DNA of 45,697 bases, taken from positions 1-45,697 of the forward strand of contig JAICWH010000008.1 in assembly GCA_025934895.1 (NCBI GenBank). Direction: 5' to 3'. Positions 36,290 to 44,804 of the stretch are shown here, one piece after another. The notes beneath the pieces were generated by a model. It had not been told where the DNA came from and made no database searches. It was given only the letters and a program-made list of their open reading frames with translations. The position numbers and the translations under genes were made by a program. The DNA is from Nocardioidaceae bacterium. Its GTDB lineage: Bacteria; Actinomycetota; Actinomycetes; Propionibacteriales; Nocardioidaceae. Position 1 is the first letter of the stretch, and each line of letters opens with the position of its first letter.

Positions 36290-36555
36290 ACGCCGTCGCC
36301 AGTGGAGTCCCCCTGCGCAGGTCCCGATCGCGCCGACTCACCAAGGGAAAGTACCGACGATCAGAGTCGCCGTCATCGGTCGCAACGACCTGATGAGACG
36401 TGATCCGTTCGAATTCGTGTGACAGGTACGGCGGCTGGACCGGTGCAGGCGTCAAGGGTCGTCGGCGGCTCACCATCCCCCAACGCCGCCTCGTGCTCAG
36501 TCGGCCGGCGTCCTGCTCGAGCGGTGCGTCGCGGTCGACCGACGGGCGTCCACAA

Positions 36556-36683
36556 CGGCACCGATCAGCCCTGCGGATGGGCCGGGTCGGCACCGATCAG
36601 CCCTGCGGATGCGCCGAGTCGGCACCGATCAGCCCTGCGGTTGCGCCGGGTCGGCACCCAACAGCCCTGCGGATGCGCCGGGT
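36556..36683 (+). repeat. Four tandem copies of a 32-bp intergenic repeat
   Basis: Units start CGGCACC(G/C)A at 36556, 36588, 36620 and 36652 and run TCAGCCCTGCGG(A/T)TG(C/G)GCCG(G/A)GT; a fifth begins at 36684 but is truncated. Units are directly joined with no unique spacer, so this is not a CRISPR array. Confidence 0.92.
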
Positions 36684-36698
36684 CGGCAGGCTGAGACC

Positions 36699-36729
36699 TC
36701 CGACATCGGGGGGTGGGGGACACTAGGCT
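36699..36729 (+). promoter_or_regulatory. Promoter of the enoyl-CoA hydratase-like gene
   Basis: CCGACA (36699-36704) and TAGGCT (36724-36729) with a 19-nt spacer. The -10 box ends seven nt before ATG 36737, so the mRNA is probably leaderless; no ribosome site precedes the ATG. Confidence 0.5.
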
Positions 36730-36736
36730 CCTGGAC

Positions 36737-37594
36737 ATGGTCACCACCCACCGCTCGCCGGGCAGCTCCGCGGACGGGAAGGCCGGCTCTGCGGGCAGCG
36801 GAGGCGTCGCAGCGGAGGCGCTGGAGGCGGGGGGCCTGCGGCTGCACCAGGACGGCCAGGTCGTCACTGTCACCCTGGACCGCCCCTCGACCAGGAACTC
36901 GCAGACACCGGCCACCTGGCACGCCCTACGCTCGATCGGGGACTCGCTCGGGCCCGAGGTGCGCGTCGTCGTCGTCAGGGGAGCCGGCGAGACCTTCTCC
37001 TCGGGCCTGGACCGCCGGATGCTGGAGCCCGGCGGCCTGCCCGGCGAGCCGCCGCTGCTCGCCCTGCTCGACCTGCCCGACGACGAGCTGGCAGCGCGCA
37101 TCGGCACCTGGCAGGAGGCGTTCACCTGGTTGCGCCGACCTGACGTCATCACTGTCGCGGCTGTTCGTGGGGCGGCGGTGGGCGCCGGCTTCCAGCTGGC
37201 GCTGGCCTGCGACCTCCGGGTGCTGGCCACCGACGCTCGGTTCTCGATGCGCGAGCCGATGCTCGGACTCGTACCGGACCTGACGGGAACAAAACAGCTC
37301 GTCGACCTTGTTGGCTACTCGCGAGCGCTGGAGATCTGCGCCACCACCCGGTGGGTGTCGGCCGAGGAGGCCGCCGAGATCGGGCTGGCGACGATCGTCG
37401 TACCGCCCGAGGAGCTCGACGACGCGGTGACCGACCTGGTCGCAGCCCTGACGCAGCCGGTCCGAGGCGCGGTGGAGGAGACCAAGGCGCTGCTGCAGAG
37501 TGCCTCGCGGCTCTGTCTCGACGACCAGCGGCTGGCCGAGCGCGAGGCGCAGGTACGACGGTTCCGCGAGCTGGCCACACCAGGGGGCCAGTGA
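36737..37594 (+). CDS. Enoyl-CoA hydratase/isomerase family protein
   Basis: Crotonase-fold protein, 285 aa from ATG 36737. The N-terminal 30 residues are low-complexity. Oxyanion-hole segments are present: GETFSSGLDRRML and VRGAAVGAGFQLALACDLR. Of the two glutamates used by hydratases, the first is Gln153 (GAGFQ) while the second is kept as Glu173 (MREPMLGLVP); this pattern is nearer to enoyl-CoA isomerases or non-hydratase crotonases. Precedes the ABC exporter by 30 bp. Resembles EchA12 by genomic position. Confidence 0.85.
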   Translation: MVTTHRSPGSSADGKAGSAGSGGVAAEALEAGGLRLHQDGQVVTVTLDRPSTRNSQTPATWHALRSIGDSLGPEVRVVVVRGAGETFSSGLDRRMLEPGGLPGEPPLLALLDLPDDELAARIGTWQEAFTWLRRPDVITVAAVRGAAVGAGFQLALACDLRVLATDARFSMREPMLGLVPDLTGTKQLVDLVGYSRALEICATTRWVSAEEAAEIGLATIVVPPEELDDAVTDLVAALTQPVRGAVEETKALLQSASRLCLDDQRLAEREAQVRRFRELATPGGQ

Positions 37595-37624
37595 CGGGAC
37601 GACCGAGGGAGAGGGGGTGAGCCG

Positions 37625-39496
37625 ATGTCCATGGGCTCGGGCATGGGACCGGTCTGGCGGCACATGCGCACCGACCGCAGCGTCGCCTCCCAGAAGGTGA
37701 GCCGCGAGACCGTCAAGCGGGTCGTCGGCTTCGCGAAGCCGCACCGGCCCTCCATCGGCATCTTCCTGCTGCTGACCATCATCGACGCAGCCCTCGTCGT
37801 GGTCACGCCACTGCTGGTCAAGTCGATCGTGGACGACGGCATCCTGCGCCAGGACACCCGGCTCGTCGTCATCCTCGCCCTGGCCGCCGCGGCCGTAGCG
37901 GTCCTGGACGCGGGCCTCGCACTGGGGATGGGGTGGCTGTCCTCCCGCATCGGCGAGGGCCTGATCTACGACCTGCGCACCAGCGTCTTCGCGCACGTCC
38001 AGCGGATGTCGCTCGCCTTCTTCACCCGCACCCAGACGGGCGCGCTCGTCTCACGCCTCAACAACGACGTGATCGGCGCGCAGCGTGCGTTCACCTCGGT
38101 GCTGTCGAGCACCGTGTCCAACATGATCAGCGTCGTCGTCGTCGGCATCGCGATGATCGCGCTGAGCTGGCAGGTCACCTTCCTGTGCCTGCTGACCTTC
38201 CCGCTCCTGCTCGTCGCCTCCCACTGGGTCGGCCGCCAGCTGGCGGGCCTCACCCGGGACCAGATGCAGGGCAACGCCGATCTCGGCAACTCGATGACCG
38301 AGCGGTTCAACGTCGGCGGCGCCATGCTCCTCAAGCTCTTCGGCCGCCGCGCCGAGGAGGACGCCCAGTTCAGCGCCAAGGCGGGCTACGTCCGCGACCT
38401 CGGCATCCGGATCGCCCTGATCACCCGGGTGTTCAGTGCCACCCTGATGCTGATCCCGGCGCTCGCGACCGCGCTGGTGTACGGCGTCGGCGGCGCCCTG
38501 GTGATCCACCACACCCTCACCGTGGGCACCCTGTTGGCCCTGGCAACGCTGCTGCTCAGGCTCCTCGGTCCGCTGCAGGGACTCTCCAACGTCCGCATCG
38601 ACGTGATGACCGCCCTGGTCAGCTTCGAGCGGGTCTTCGAGGTCCTGGACCTGCCGTCGATGATCAGCGAGGACCCGCAGGCCGTGGCGCTGCCGCCGAC
38701 AGCGGCCAAGGTCGAGTTCGATCACGTCGCGTTCCGCTACCCGCGCGCCGACGAGGTGTCCCTGGCCAGCCTCGAGACGGTGGCCCGGGTGGAGTCCCGT
38801 GACAACGGCATGGTGCTCAACGACGTCACGTTCACCGCGCTGCCCGGCCAGATGGTGGCACTGGTAGGCCCCTCGGGCGCCGGCAAGACGACCATCACGC
38901 ACCTGGTGGCCCGGCTCTACGACGTGACCTCGGGCGTCGTACGGGTAGAGGGCCACGACGTCCGCGACGTGACGCTCCAGTCGCTGGAGGACGCGGTCGG
39001 CTACGTCACCCAGGACGCGCACATGTTCCACGACACGATCCGCGCCAACCTGCAGTACGCCCGCCCCGACGCCACTGACGAGCAGATCTGGCAGGCGCTC
39101 GACGCCGCCCAGATCGGCACCCTGATGCGCGCCCTTCCCGACGGCCTGGACACCGTGGTCGGTGACCGGGGCTACCGGCTCTCCGGCGGAGAGCGACAGC
39201 GGCTGGCGATCGCGCGGCTGCTCCTCAAGGCTCCGTCCATCGTCGTGCTCGACGAGGCCACGGCGCACCTGGACTCCGAGTCTGAGGTGGCGGTCCAGCG
39301 TGCCCTGGACCAGGCACTCGAGGGCCGTACGTCGCTGGTGATCGCGCACCGGCTCTCGACGGTGCGCAACGCCGACCTGATCCTCGTGGTCGACGACGGG
39401 CGCGTCGTGCAGTCCGGGACCCACGCCGACCTGCTCACGCAGGGTGGTCTCTACGCGGACCTCTACGAGACCCAGTTCGCGGTCCGCACCGGCTGA
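37625..39496 (+). CDS. ABC exporter, fused permease and ATPase
   Basis: Half-transporter of 623 aa that should dimerise. Six transmembrane helices lie in residues about 40-330 (first: IGIFLLLTIIDAALVVVTPLL), with RMSLAFFTRTQTGALVSRLNND in the intracellular coupling region. The ATPase domain has GPSGAGKTT, YVTQDAHMFHDTI (Q-loop), LSGGERQRLAIARLLL, IVVLDEATAHLD and IAHRLST. It resembles MdlB/MsbA-type exporters; substrate unknown. ATG start after a GGGGGTGA purine-rich site; likely an operon with the crotonase gene. Confidence 0.92.
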   Translation: MSMGSGMGPVWRHMRTDRSVASQKVSRETVKRVVGFAKPHRPSIGIFLLLTIIDAALVVVTPLLVKSIVDDGILRQDTRLVVILALAAAAVAVLDAGLALGMGWLSSRIGEGLIYDLRTSVFAHVQRMSLAFFTRTQTGALVSRLNNDVIGAQRAFTSVLSSTVSNMISVVVVGIAMIALSWQVTFLCLLTFPLLLVASHWVGRQLAGLTRDQMQGNADLGNSMTERFNVGGAMLLKLFGRRAEEDAQFSAKAGYVRDLGIRIALITRVFSATLMLIPALATALVYGVGGALVIHHTLTVGTLLALATLLLRLLGPLQGLSNVRIDVMTALVSFERVFEVLDLPSMISEDPQAVALPPTAAKVEFDHVAFRYPRADEVSLASLETVARVESRDNGMVLNDVTFTALPGQMVALVGPSGAGKTTITHLVARLYDVTSGVVRVEGHDVRDVTLQSLEDAVGYVTQDAHMFHDTIRANLQYARPDATDEQIWQALDAAQIGTLMRALPDGLDTVVGDRGYRLSGGERQRLAIARLLLKAPSIVVLDEATAHLDSESEVAVQRALDQALEGRTSLVIAHRLSTVRNADLILVVDDGRVVQSGTHADLLTQGGLYADLYETQFAVRTG

Positions 39497-39517
39497 GGAG
39501 AGCCGTCGCCGCGTCGC

Positions 39518-39529
39518 TAGGGTGAGCGG
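39518..39529 (+). promoter_or_regulatory. -10 element of the SDR gene, leaderless
   Basis: TAGGGT at 39518-39523 lies six nt before ATG 39530. No ribosome-binding site precedes the ATG, consistent with a leaderless transcript. Confidence 0.5.
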
Positions 39530-40285
39530 ATGGATCTGGGACTCGGCGGTCGCGTCTACATCGTCACCGGCGGGTCGGGGGGACTGGGCCGCGCCACCGC
39601 CGAGGCCCTGGTTGCCGACGGCGCGAAGGTGGTCCTGTCCGGTCGGCACCAGGAGTCGGTCGACGCTGCCGCGTCGGCGCTGGGGCCGGCTGCCACGGGG
39701 GTCGTGGCCGACAACGCGGCCCCCGACACCCCCGCCGCACTGGTTGCCGCCGCTCGGGGGACCTACGGCCGCCTGGACGGGGCGCTGATCTCGGTCGGTG
39801 GGCCCAAGGCAGGCACCGTCCTGGACACCGCGGACGAGGACTGGTCCGCCGCCGTCGAGTCGGTGTTCCTCGGCGGTCTGCGGCTCGGGCGGGACATCGG
39901 ACGCGAGCTCGGCGATGGCGGCGCCCTGGCCTACGTGCTCTCCTCCTCGGTCAAGGCCCCGATCAGCGGCCTCGCCATCTCCAACGGACTGCGGCCCGGA
40001 CTGGCGATGGTCGCCAAGAACCTCGCCGACGAGCTGGGCCCTCGCGGGGTGCGGGTCAACGGCCTGCTGCCCGGTCGCGTGGAGACCGAGCGGGTCCGCT
40101 ACCTCGACGAGCAGACCGGTGACGCTGCAGCCGCCAAGGAGCAGGTCTCCCGCACCATCGCGTTGCGGCGCTACGGACGGCCCGAGGAGTTCGCCGCGGC
40201 CGCGGCGTTCCTGCTCTCACCCGCTGCGAGCTTCATCACCGGCGCGATGCTCCCGGTCGATGGTGGCATGCTGCGGTCGCTGTGA
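39530..40285 (+). CDS. SDR-family oxidoreductase with altered catalytic residues
   Basis: 251-aa classical-length short-chain dehydrogenase. Nucleotide loop TGGSGGLG at 13-20 and the C-terminal RYGRPEEFAAAAAFLLSPAASFITGAMLPVDGG are typical. The catalytic Ser is present in VLSSSVK (138-140), but the YxxxK pair is absent: aligned on the following KNLADELG helix, the Tyr and Lys positions read Ser151 and Arg155 (SNGLR). This matches a FabG-like SDR subgroup known to lack the standard tetrad. Function unknown. The last 69 bp overlap the SURF1 gene on the other strand. Confidence 0.87.
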   Translation: MDLGLGGRVYIVTGGSGGLGRATAEALVADGAKVVLSGRHQESVDAAASALGPAATGVVADNAAPDTPAALVAAARGTYGRLDGALISVGGPKAGTVLDTADEDWSAAVESVFLGGLRLGRDIGRELGDGGALAYVLSSSVKAPISGLAISNGLRPGLAMVAKNLADELGPRGVRVNGLLPGRVETERVRYLDEQTGDAAAAKEQVSRTIALRRYGRPEEFAAAAAFLLSPAASFITGAMLPVDGGMLRSL

Positions 40286-41026
40286 CCCCTCGCTCTCCGC
40301 AGGAGGGGCACGCAGCCTGCGGCGCTCGTCGTAGGCCAGGTAGAGGAAGCCGAACACCGCCAGCACCCCGAAGAACCACCACTGCACGCCGTAGAAGAAG
40401 TGCGGTCCGTTGCCGAGGTCCGGGAGCTCGGCCGGCACCAGGGCGGTCCGCGCGGTGGGGGTCTCCTTCTCGGCGTCCACGAAGCCTCCGTAGACCGGCC
40501 CGGTCAACGAGCGGGCGATCTGGCTGCTCGAGATGGCCCGCGCGGAGCCATCGGTCACCGTCGCGGCGTCCCCGGTCGCGTCGACGCGCACCCAGCCGAC
40601 GACGGTCACCCGGCCTGCGGGCGGCGCCGGCGCGTCGACGTGGTTCGCGCCGACGTTCTCGGTCTTCAGCCAGCCGCGGTCCACGAGGAGGAGCGGTCCG
40701 CCCTCGGTGCGCAGCGGGGTCACGACGTCCACCCCCGAGGAGCCGTTGCGGGTCTGGTAGCGGATCACCACCGACTGGTCGCCCAGGTAGCGGCCGGTGG
40801 CCGTCACCCGGCGCCACTCGTCGCCCGCGGGGGCCTCCCGTCCGGGCTGCAGCACCCGGTCGACCCGTGTGGGTGGAGCGGCCAGGTTCGCCTCCGTCCG
40901 CGCGTTGGTGCTCTCCCGCTCGCGCAGCCGGTGGAACTGCCACTGCCCGAGCAGGAGGCAGCCGTAGGCCAGCACCACCACGGTGACGGCGAACAGCGCC
41001 CAGCGCCGGGTGAACATGAACCTCAC
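40217..41026 (-). CDS. SURF1-family cytochrome oxidase assembly protein
   Basis: 269 aa with the SURF1 layout: N-terminal transmembrane helix (RWALFAVTVVVLAYGCLLLGQWQF), an extracytoplasmic domain with PAGDEWRRVTATGRYL and LLVDRGWL, and a C-terminal helix in FYGVQWWFFGVLAVFGFLYLAY. SURF1 helps insert heme A into subunit I of aa3 oxidase, fitting ctaA and ctaB in the window. Start GTG 41026 (VRFMFTRRW) is preferred; ATG 41017 is possible. The last 23 codons are antisense to the SDR gene. Confidence 0.9.
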   Translation of the reverse strand: MRFMFTRRWALFAVTVVVLAYGCLLLGQWQFHRLRERESTNARTEANLAAPPTRVDRVLQPGREAPAGDEWRRVTATGRYLGDQSVVIRYQTRNGSSGVDVVTPLRTEGGPLLLVDRGWLKTENVGANHVDAPAPPAGRVTVVGWVRVDATGDAATVTDGSARAISSSQIARSLTGPVYGGFVDAEKETPTARTALVPAELPDLGNGPHFFYGVQWWFFGVLAVFGFLYLAYDERRRLRAPPAESEGSQRPQHATIDREHRAGDEARSG

Positions 41027-41102
41027 GGGCGCGAGCCTAGCCCGGCCCCCGACAGCCCCCGCCGCGTCCGACGGGCGGCATGCCGGCACCAGGCGAATCG
41101 TC

Positions 41103-41114
41103 TAGACTTGTCCG
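41103..41114 (+). promoter_or_regulatory. -10 element of moaA, leaderless
   Basis: TAGACT at 41103-41108 lies six nt before ATG 41115. This leaves no room for a leader or a molybdenum-cofactor riboswitch. No convincing -35. Confidence 0.55.
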
Positions 41115-42113
41115 ATGAGCACCGGACCCCTCCTCGACACGTTCGGCCGGGTGGCGACCGACCTGCGCGTGTCGCTGACCGACCGATGCAACCTGCGCTG
41201 CTCCTACTGCATGCCGGCGGAGGGGCTGGACTGGCTGCCCGGTGAGGAGGTGCTCACCGACGACGAGGTCGTCCGGCTGATCACGGTCGCCGTCGAGCGG
41301 CTCGGCGTGCGCGAGGTCCGGTTCACCGGCGGCGAGCCGTTGCTGCGTCGTGGCCTGCCCGACATCGTCCGTCGTACGACGGCCCTGCGACCGAGGCCGC
41401 AGACGTCGATCACCACCAACGGGCTGGGCCTGAGCCGGACCGCCGCGACGCTGGCCGAGGCGGGCCTGGACCGGGTGAACGTCAGCCTGGACACGGTGCG
41501 CCGGGAGGACTTCGCGACCATCACCCGCCGCGACCGGCTGCCCGACGTGGTCGCCGGTCTGGCGGCCGCCTCCGCCGCCGGGCTCGGACCGGTCAAGGTC
41601 AACGCCGTCCTGATGCGTGGAGTCAACGACGACCAGGCGCCCGAGCTGCTGCGGTGGTGCCTGGCCCGCGGCTACCAGCTCCGCTTCATCGAGCAGATGC
41701 CGCTCGACGCCCAGCACCAGTGGAGCCGCGAGAGCATGATCACCGCCGAGGAGATCTTCGCCTCGCTGAACGCCGAGTTCCTGCTCGAGCCCGCGGAGGA
41801 GCCCCGCGGCAGTGCCCCTGCGGAGCTGTTCACCGTCGACGGTGGAGTCGGCACCGTCGGCGTGATCGCCTCGGTCACCCGGCCGTTCTGCGGAGACTGC
41901 GACCGGGTGCGGCTGACCGCCGACGGGCAGGTTCGCAACTGCCTGTTCGCACGCCAGGAGAGCGACCTGCGGGCCGCGTTGCGCGACGGCGCGGACGACA
42001 ACGAGATCGCGGACCGCTGGCGGGTGGCCATGTTCGGCAAGCGAGCCGGTCACGGCATCGACGACCTCTCGTTCCTGCAGCCGGTCCGGCCGATGTCCGC
42101 CATCGGCGGCTGA
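41115..42113 (+). CDS. moaA: GTP 3',8-cyclase MoaA (molybdenum cofactor biosynthesis)
   Basis: Radical-SAM enzyme that starts molybdopterin synthesis from GTP. 332 aa: N-terminal [4Fe-4S]/SAM motif C25, C29, C32 (DRCNLRCSYCMP), GGEPLLRRGL, and a C-terminal second cluster PFCGDCDRVRLTADGQVRNCLF. Ends SAIGG, the conserved Gly-Gly tail needed for activity. No other mo- genes are in the window. Confidence 0.96.
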   Translation: MSTGPLLDTFGRVATDLRVSLTDRCNLRCSYCMPAEGLDWLPGEEVLTDDEVVRLITVAVERLGVREVRFTGGEPLLRRGLPDIVRRTTALRPRPQTSITTNGLGLSRTAATLAEAGLDRVNVSLDTVRREDFATITRRDRLPDVVAGLAAASAAGLGPVKVNAVLMRGVNDDQAPELLRWCLARGYQLRFIEQMPLDAQHQWSRESMITAEEIFASLNAEFLLEPAEEPRGSAPAELFTVDGGVGTVGVIASVTRPFCGDCDRVRLTADGQVRNCLFARQESDLRAALRDGADDNEIADRWRVAMFGKRAGHGIDDLSFLQPVRPMSAIGG

Positions 42114-42143
42114 CCTCCCGGCCAGGCTGGTCCGGTCGGCGGC

Positions 42144-44492
42144 TCAGGTCCGCGGCGCCCCGGCCACGACCGGGTTGGCGACCGCGCGGTTGTCGGCGAG
42201 CACCGTGAGCAGCTGGTCCAGCGGCATCGGCCGGTGCAGGAGATAGCCCTGGGCGTACGGCGCGTGCACATGGTCGCGGAGGTGCTCGAGCTGGCTGGCT
42301 CGCTCGATGCCCTCCACGACGACGTCGAGGCCGAGTGCCTGACCCATCATCGTGATGGAGCAGAGCAGGGCGCACGAGCGCTCGTCACGGTCGATGCCCT
42401 CGGAGAAGGACAGGTCGCTCTTGATGATCCGCACCGGCATCTGCTGCAGGTAGCCGATGGTGGAGAACCCGATGCCGAAGTCGTCGATCGCGAACGGCAC
42501 CCCCCGGTCGGACAGGGTCTGCATGGCCTTCAGGGACGCGGTGTCGTTGGCGATGCTGTCCCGCTCGGTGATCTCGAGCACCAGGCCTGCCCCGCCCATC
42601 AGAGCCAGCACGCGCTCGATCTTCGCGACGAAGTCGGGCTCGCGCATCTGCTTGGCCGAGACGTTCACCGAGACGTTCACGTCTCCGCCGCTGGCGGCGA
42701 GGATGGCCGGTGCGTCGCGGGCGGCGTGGGCCAGAACCACGTCTCCCAGCGCCACGACCAGGCCGGTGTCCTCGGCGATCCTGATGAACACGTCCGGCGG
42801 GACGTCGACACCGTTGGACCGCCACCGGGCCAGCGCCTCGACGCCGGTGATCCGCCCGGTCGAGACCCGGACGATCGGCTGGTAGACCAGGCTCAGGTCG
42901 CCGGCGGACACCGAGGCCCGCAGCGACTCGACGAGCTCGAGGCGCTGCAGCCGCGAGCGCCCGATGGCACGCTCGTACTCGACGTACTGGTTCTTCCCGC
43001 GGGACTTGGCCTCGTACATCGCGAGGTCGGAGTTGCGCAGCATGCTGTCGGCCGTCTCGCCGCTGTCGCCGAAGGCGACTCCGATGCTCGCGGACAGGGA
43101 CAGCTGGTGGCCGGCGACCTGTGCACCGCGGCCCAGGGAGGCCAGGATCCGGTCGCAGGCAGAGGCCACGTCGGTCACGTTGACGTCCTCGAGGAGCAGC
43201 GCGAACTCGTCGCCGCCGAGCCGTGCGACCGTGTCGCTCTGCCGGACACAGTCGCTGAGCCGTCGGGCCACGTCGACCAGCACGGCGTCCCCGGCGGCGT
43301 GCCCGAACCGGTCGTTGACCGGTTTGAACCCGTCCAGGTCCACGAACAGGAAGGCGATGCGCGTCCCCCGGCGCCGCGACATCGCCAGTGCGTGCTCGAC
43401 CCGGTCCAGGAGCAGCCCGCGGTTGGGGAGGTTGGTGAGCAGGTCGTGTCGGGCCAGGTGCGTCATGTCCTCGGTCATCCGCAGCCGGGAGAAGGCGTCC
43501 GAGGAGACCGCCACCATGGCCTTGAGCGCCTGCTCGTCGGCCGTCGTCGTCGAGCGCGCCCGGTGCCGTGCCGGTGCGACGATCCACCGGTCGCGCTGGC
43601 CGTCGTGCAGCTGCGCGCCGAGCTCGTTGGCGCCCGGCGGGGTGGCGCGGACCTCGACCTGGGTCATCCGCAGCAGCCGGCGTACGTCGTCGACCACCGC
43701 GTCCACGACCTGCCGGGTGTCCGAGAGCGTCTGGGCCCGGACCGCAGCGTCGAAGAGCACCGAGAGGCGCCGGGCGTTCTCGGCACCCCGGGTGCTCGCC
43801 CGGGTGGCGAACAGCAGCAGCCCGAGCGGCACGGCCAGCAGCAGCAGGGTCCACCAGGGTGGGCGGCGGCTGAGGACCGCACCGAGGTAGCCGAGGGAGT
43901 CGAAGGGCACGAAGGCCGCGACCGCGAACAGGGTGCCGCGCTGGAGGAGGTGCTCCTGGACGCGGGTGCTCGTCTCGAGCGCCACCGACACCGCCGACAG
44001 CACGAAGTCGGTGGTGAAGTAGCACGCGGCAGCCACGGCGACCGCGATCAGCTCCGACCCGGGCCGCGCCCCCGACGGGCCGGGGCCGCGGATCCAGGTG
44101 AAGACGGTCGCTGCGACCGCTGCGCCGAGGACACCGATGCCGATGTTGAACAGCTTCGCCATCGCCCTCCTCGCGGTGCTCAGCTGGCTGACGGTCACGC
44201 TCAGCGACCACAGGACGAGCGCCTCTTGTGGAGTCACGGTGCAGAGAAGGAACATCAAGATGGCGGACTCGAAGCCGACCTCGATGCCGCCGTCGGCCCG
44301 GTCCAGCACCACGGGGAACCGGGCGATGACCGCGACGAGGGGGACGGTCAGGACGAACAACCAGCCGGCGCTCGGGCCGTCACTGACCAGGACGACGCTG
44401 TAGTAGGCGACCATCGCCAGCCCCACGCCGAACACGCCGAGGTCGAACCAGCTGCTGCGCGAGGCGAACAGCGCGGCGGGGCGTCGAGCCAT
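42144..44492 (-). CDS. Membrane GGDEF-EAL protein (c-di-GMP synthesis and turnover)
   Basis: 782 aa. Residues about 1-230 hold seven or eight hydrophobic helices (MASE-like sensor), about 240-335 a GAF-like linker, GGDEF domain about 345-510, EAL domain about 525-770. The cyclase site is intact (RLGGDEF, GGDEF at 426-430) and preceded by RQSD, the inhibitory I-site. The phosphodiesterase residues are also intact: GVEALARW, NVSAKQM, LEITERD, IDDFGIGFST, IKSDLS, VVEGIE and AQGYL. Start ATG 44492 has GGAGG 4 nt upstream; the longer frame from 44531 is less likely. Signal unknown. Confidence 0.93.
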   Translation of the reverse strand: MARRPAALFASRSSWFDLGVFGVGLAMVAYYSVVLVSDGPSAGWLFVLTVPLVAVIARFPVVLDRADGGIEVGFESAILMFLLCTVTPQEALVLWSLSVTVSQLSTARRAMAKLFNIGIGVLGAAVAATVFTWIRGPGPSGARPGSELIAVAVAAACYFTTDFVLSAVSVALETSTRVQEHLLQRGTLFAVAAFVPFDSLGYLGAVLSRRPPWWTLLLLAVPLGLLLFATRASTRGAENARRLSVLFDAAVRAQTLSDTRQVVDAVVDDVRRLLRMTQVEVRATPPGANELGAQLHDGQRDRWIVAPARHRARSTTTADEQALKAMVAVSSDAFSRLRMTEDMTHLARHDLLTNLPNRGLLLDRVEHALAMSRRRGTRIAFLFVDLDGFKPVNDRFGHAAGDAVLVDVARRLSDCVRQSDTVARLGGDEFALLLEDVNVTDVASACDRILASLGRGAQVAGHQLSLSASIGVAFGDSGETADSMLRNSDLAMYEAKSRGKNQYVEYERAIGRSRLQRLELVESLRASVSAGDLSLVYQPIVRVSTGRITGVEALARWRSNGVDVPPDVFIRIAEDTGLVVALGDVVLAHAARDAPAILAASGGDVNVSVNVSAKQMREPDFVAKIERVLALMGGAGLVLEITERDSIANDTASLKAMQTLSDRGVPFAIDDFGIGFSTIGYLQQMPVRIIKSDLSFSEGIDRDERSCALLCSITMMGQALGLDVVVEGIERASQLEHLRDHVHAPYAQGYLLHRPMPLDQLLTVLADNRAVANPVVAGAPRT

Positions 44493-44558
44493 TCGTCCTC
44501 CGGTCTTGGTGACCCCACCAGTATCAGGCACCTATGGGCGCTGATGCGCGGTTTTGCG

Positions 44559-44804
44559 CTAGTCGCCCGATGCCTGCGGGGGTGGTACGTCGAGCGCCTC
44601 GACGGCGCGCAGGAAGCCTCGTGCTTCGAGGAAGTCGGCCAGGGTCTGCCGGTGCTCCTCGCAGGCCAGCCAGGACTTGCGGCGGTCCGGCGCGTGCAGC
44701 TTCGGGTTGTTCCACAGCAGCGACCAGACCGCCTCGGACCGGCACCCCCTGGCGGAGCAGACCAGCGGGCCGGCCGGTCCAGGTCCGGGCGTCGCGTCGC
44801 TCAC
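44559..44804 (-). CDS. Small Cys/His-containing actinobacterial protein, probably zinc-binding
   Basis: 81 aa. Core C-x4-C (VCSARGCRSEA), then SLLWNNPKLHAPDRRKSWLACEEHRQTLADFLEARGFL with a C-x2-H pair, so C, C, C and H could bind one zinc ion. Homologues are common in actinobacteria and are sometimes mislabelled acetone carboxylase. GTG start 44804 with AGGAG 9 nt upstream. Function unknown. Confidence 0.75.
   Translation of the reverse strand: MSDATPGPGPAGPLVCSARGCRSEAVWSLLWNNPKLHAPDRRKSWLACEEHRQTLADFLEARGFLRAVEALDVPPPQASGD

Larger units (their letters stand above)
36188..36736. other. 549-bp intergenic region with repeats, no gene seen
   Basis: Begins with a short C-rich (CCCCTG) run, then two copies of a 32-bp repeat in reverse orientation (36226-36289), about 265 bp of slightly lower G+C without a credible reading frame, four forward copies (36556-36683) and finally the promoter of the next gene. 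Open frames in it have Arg-rich composition typical of non-coding frames. Confidence 0.7.

Noticed and set aside
36288-36593. Possible 101-aa minus-strand gene in the ABC-F/crotonase gap
   Set aside because: Arg-rich composition, overlap with the repeat array, no ribosome site and no recognisable motif.
36556-36683. CRISPR-like array of 32-bp repeats
   Set aside because: The repeat units are contiguous with no unique spacers, and no cas genes are in the window.
41027-41114. Molybdenum cofactor riboswitch before moaA
   Set aside because: TAGACT ends six nt before the ATG, leaving no transcribed leader.
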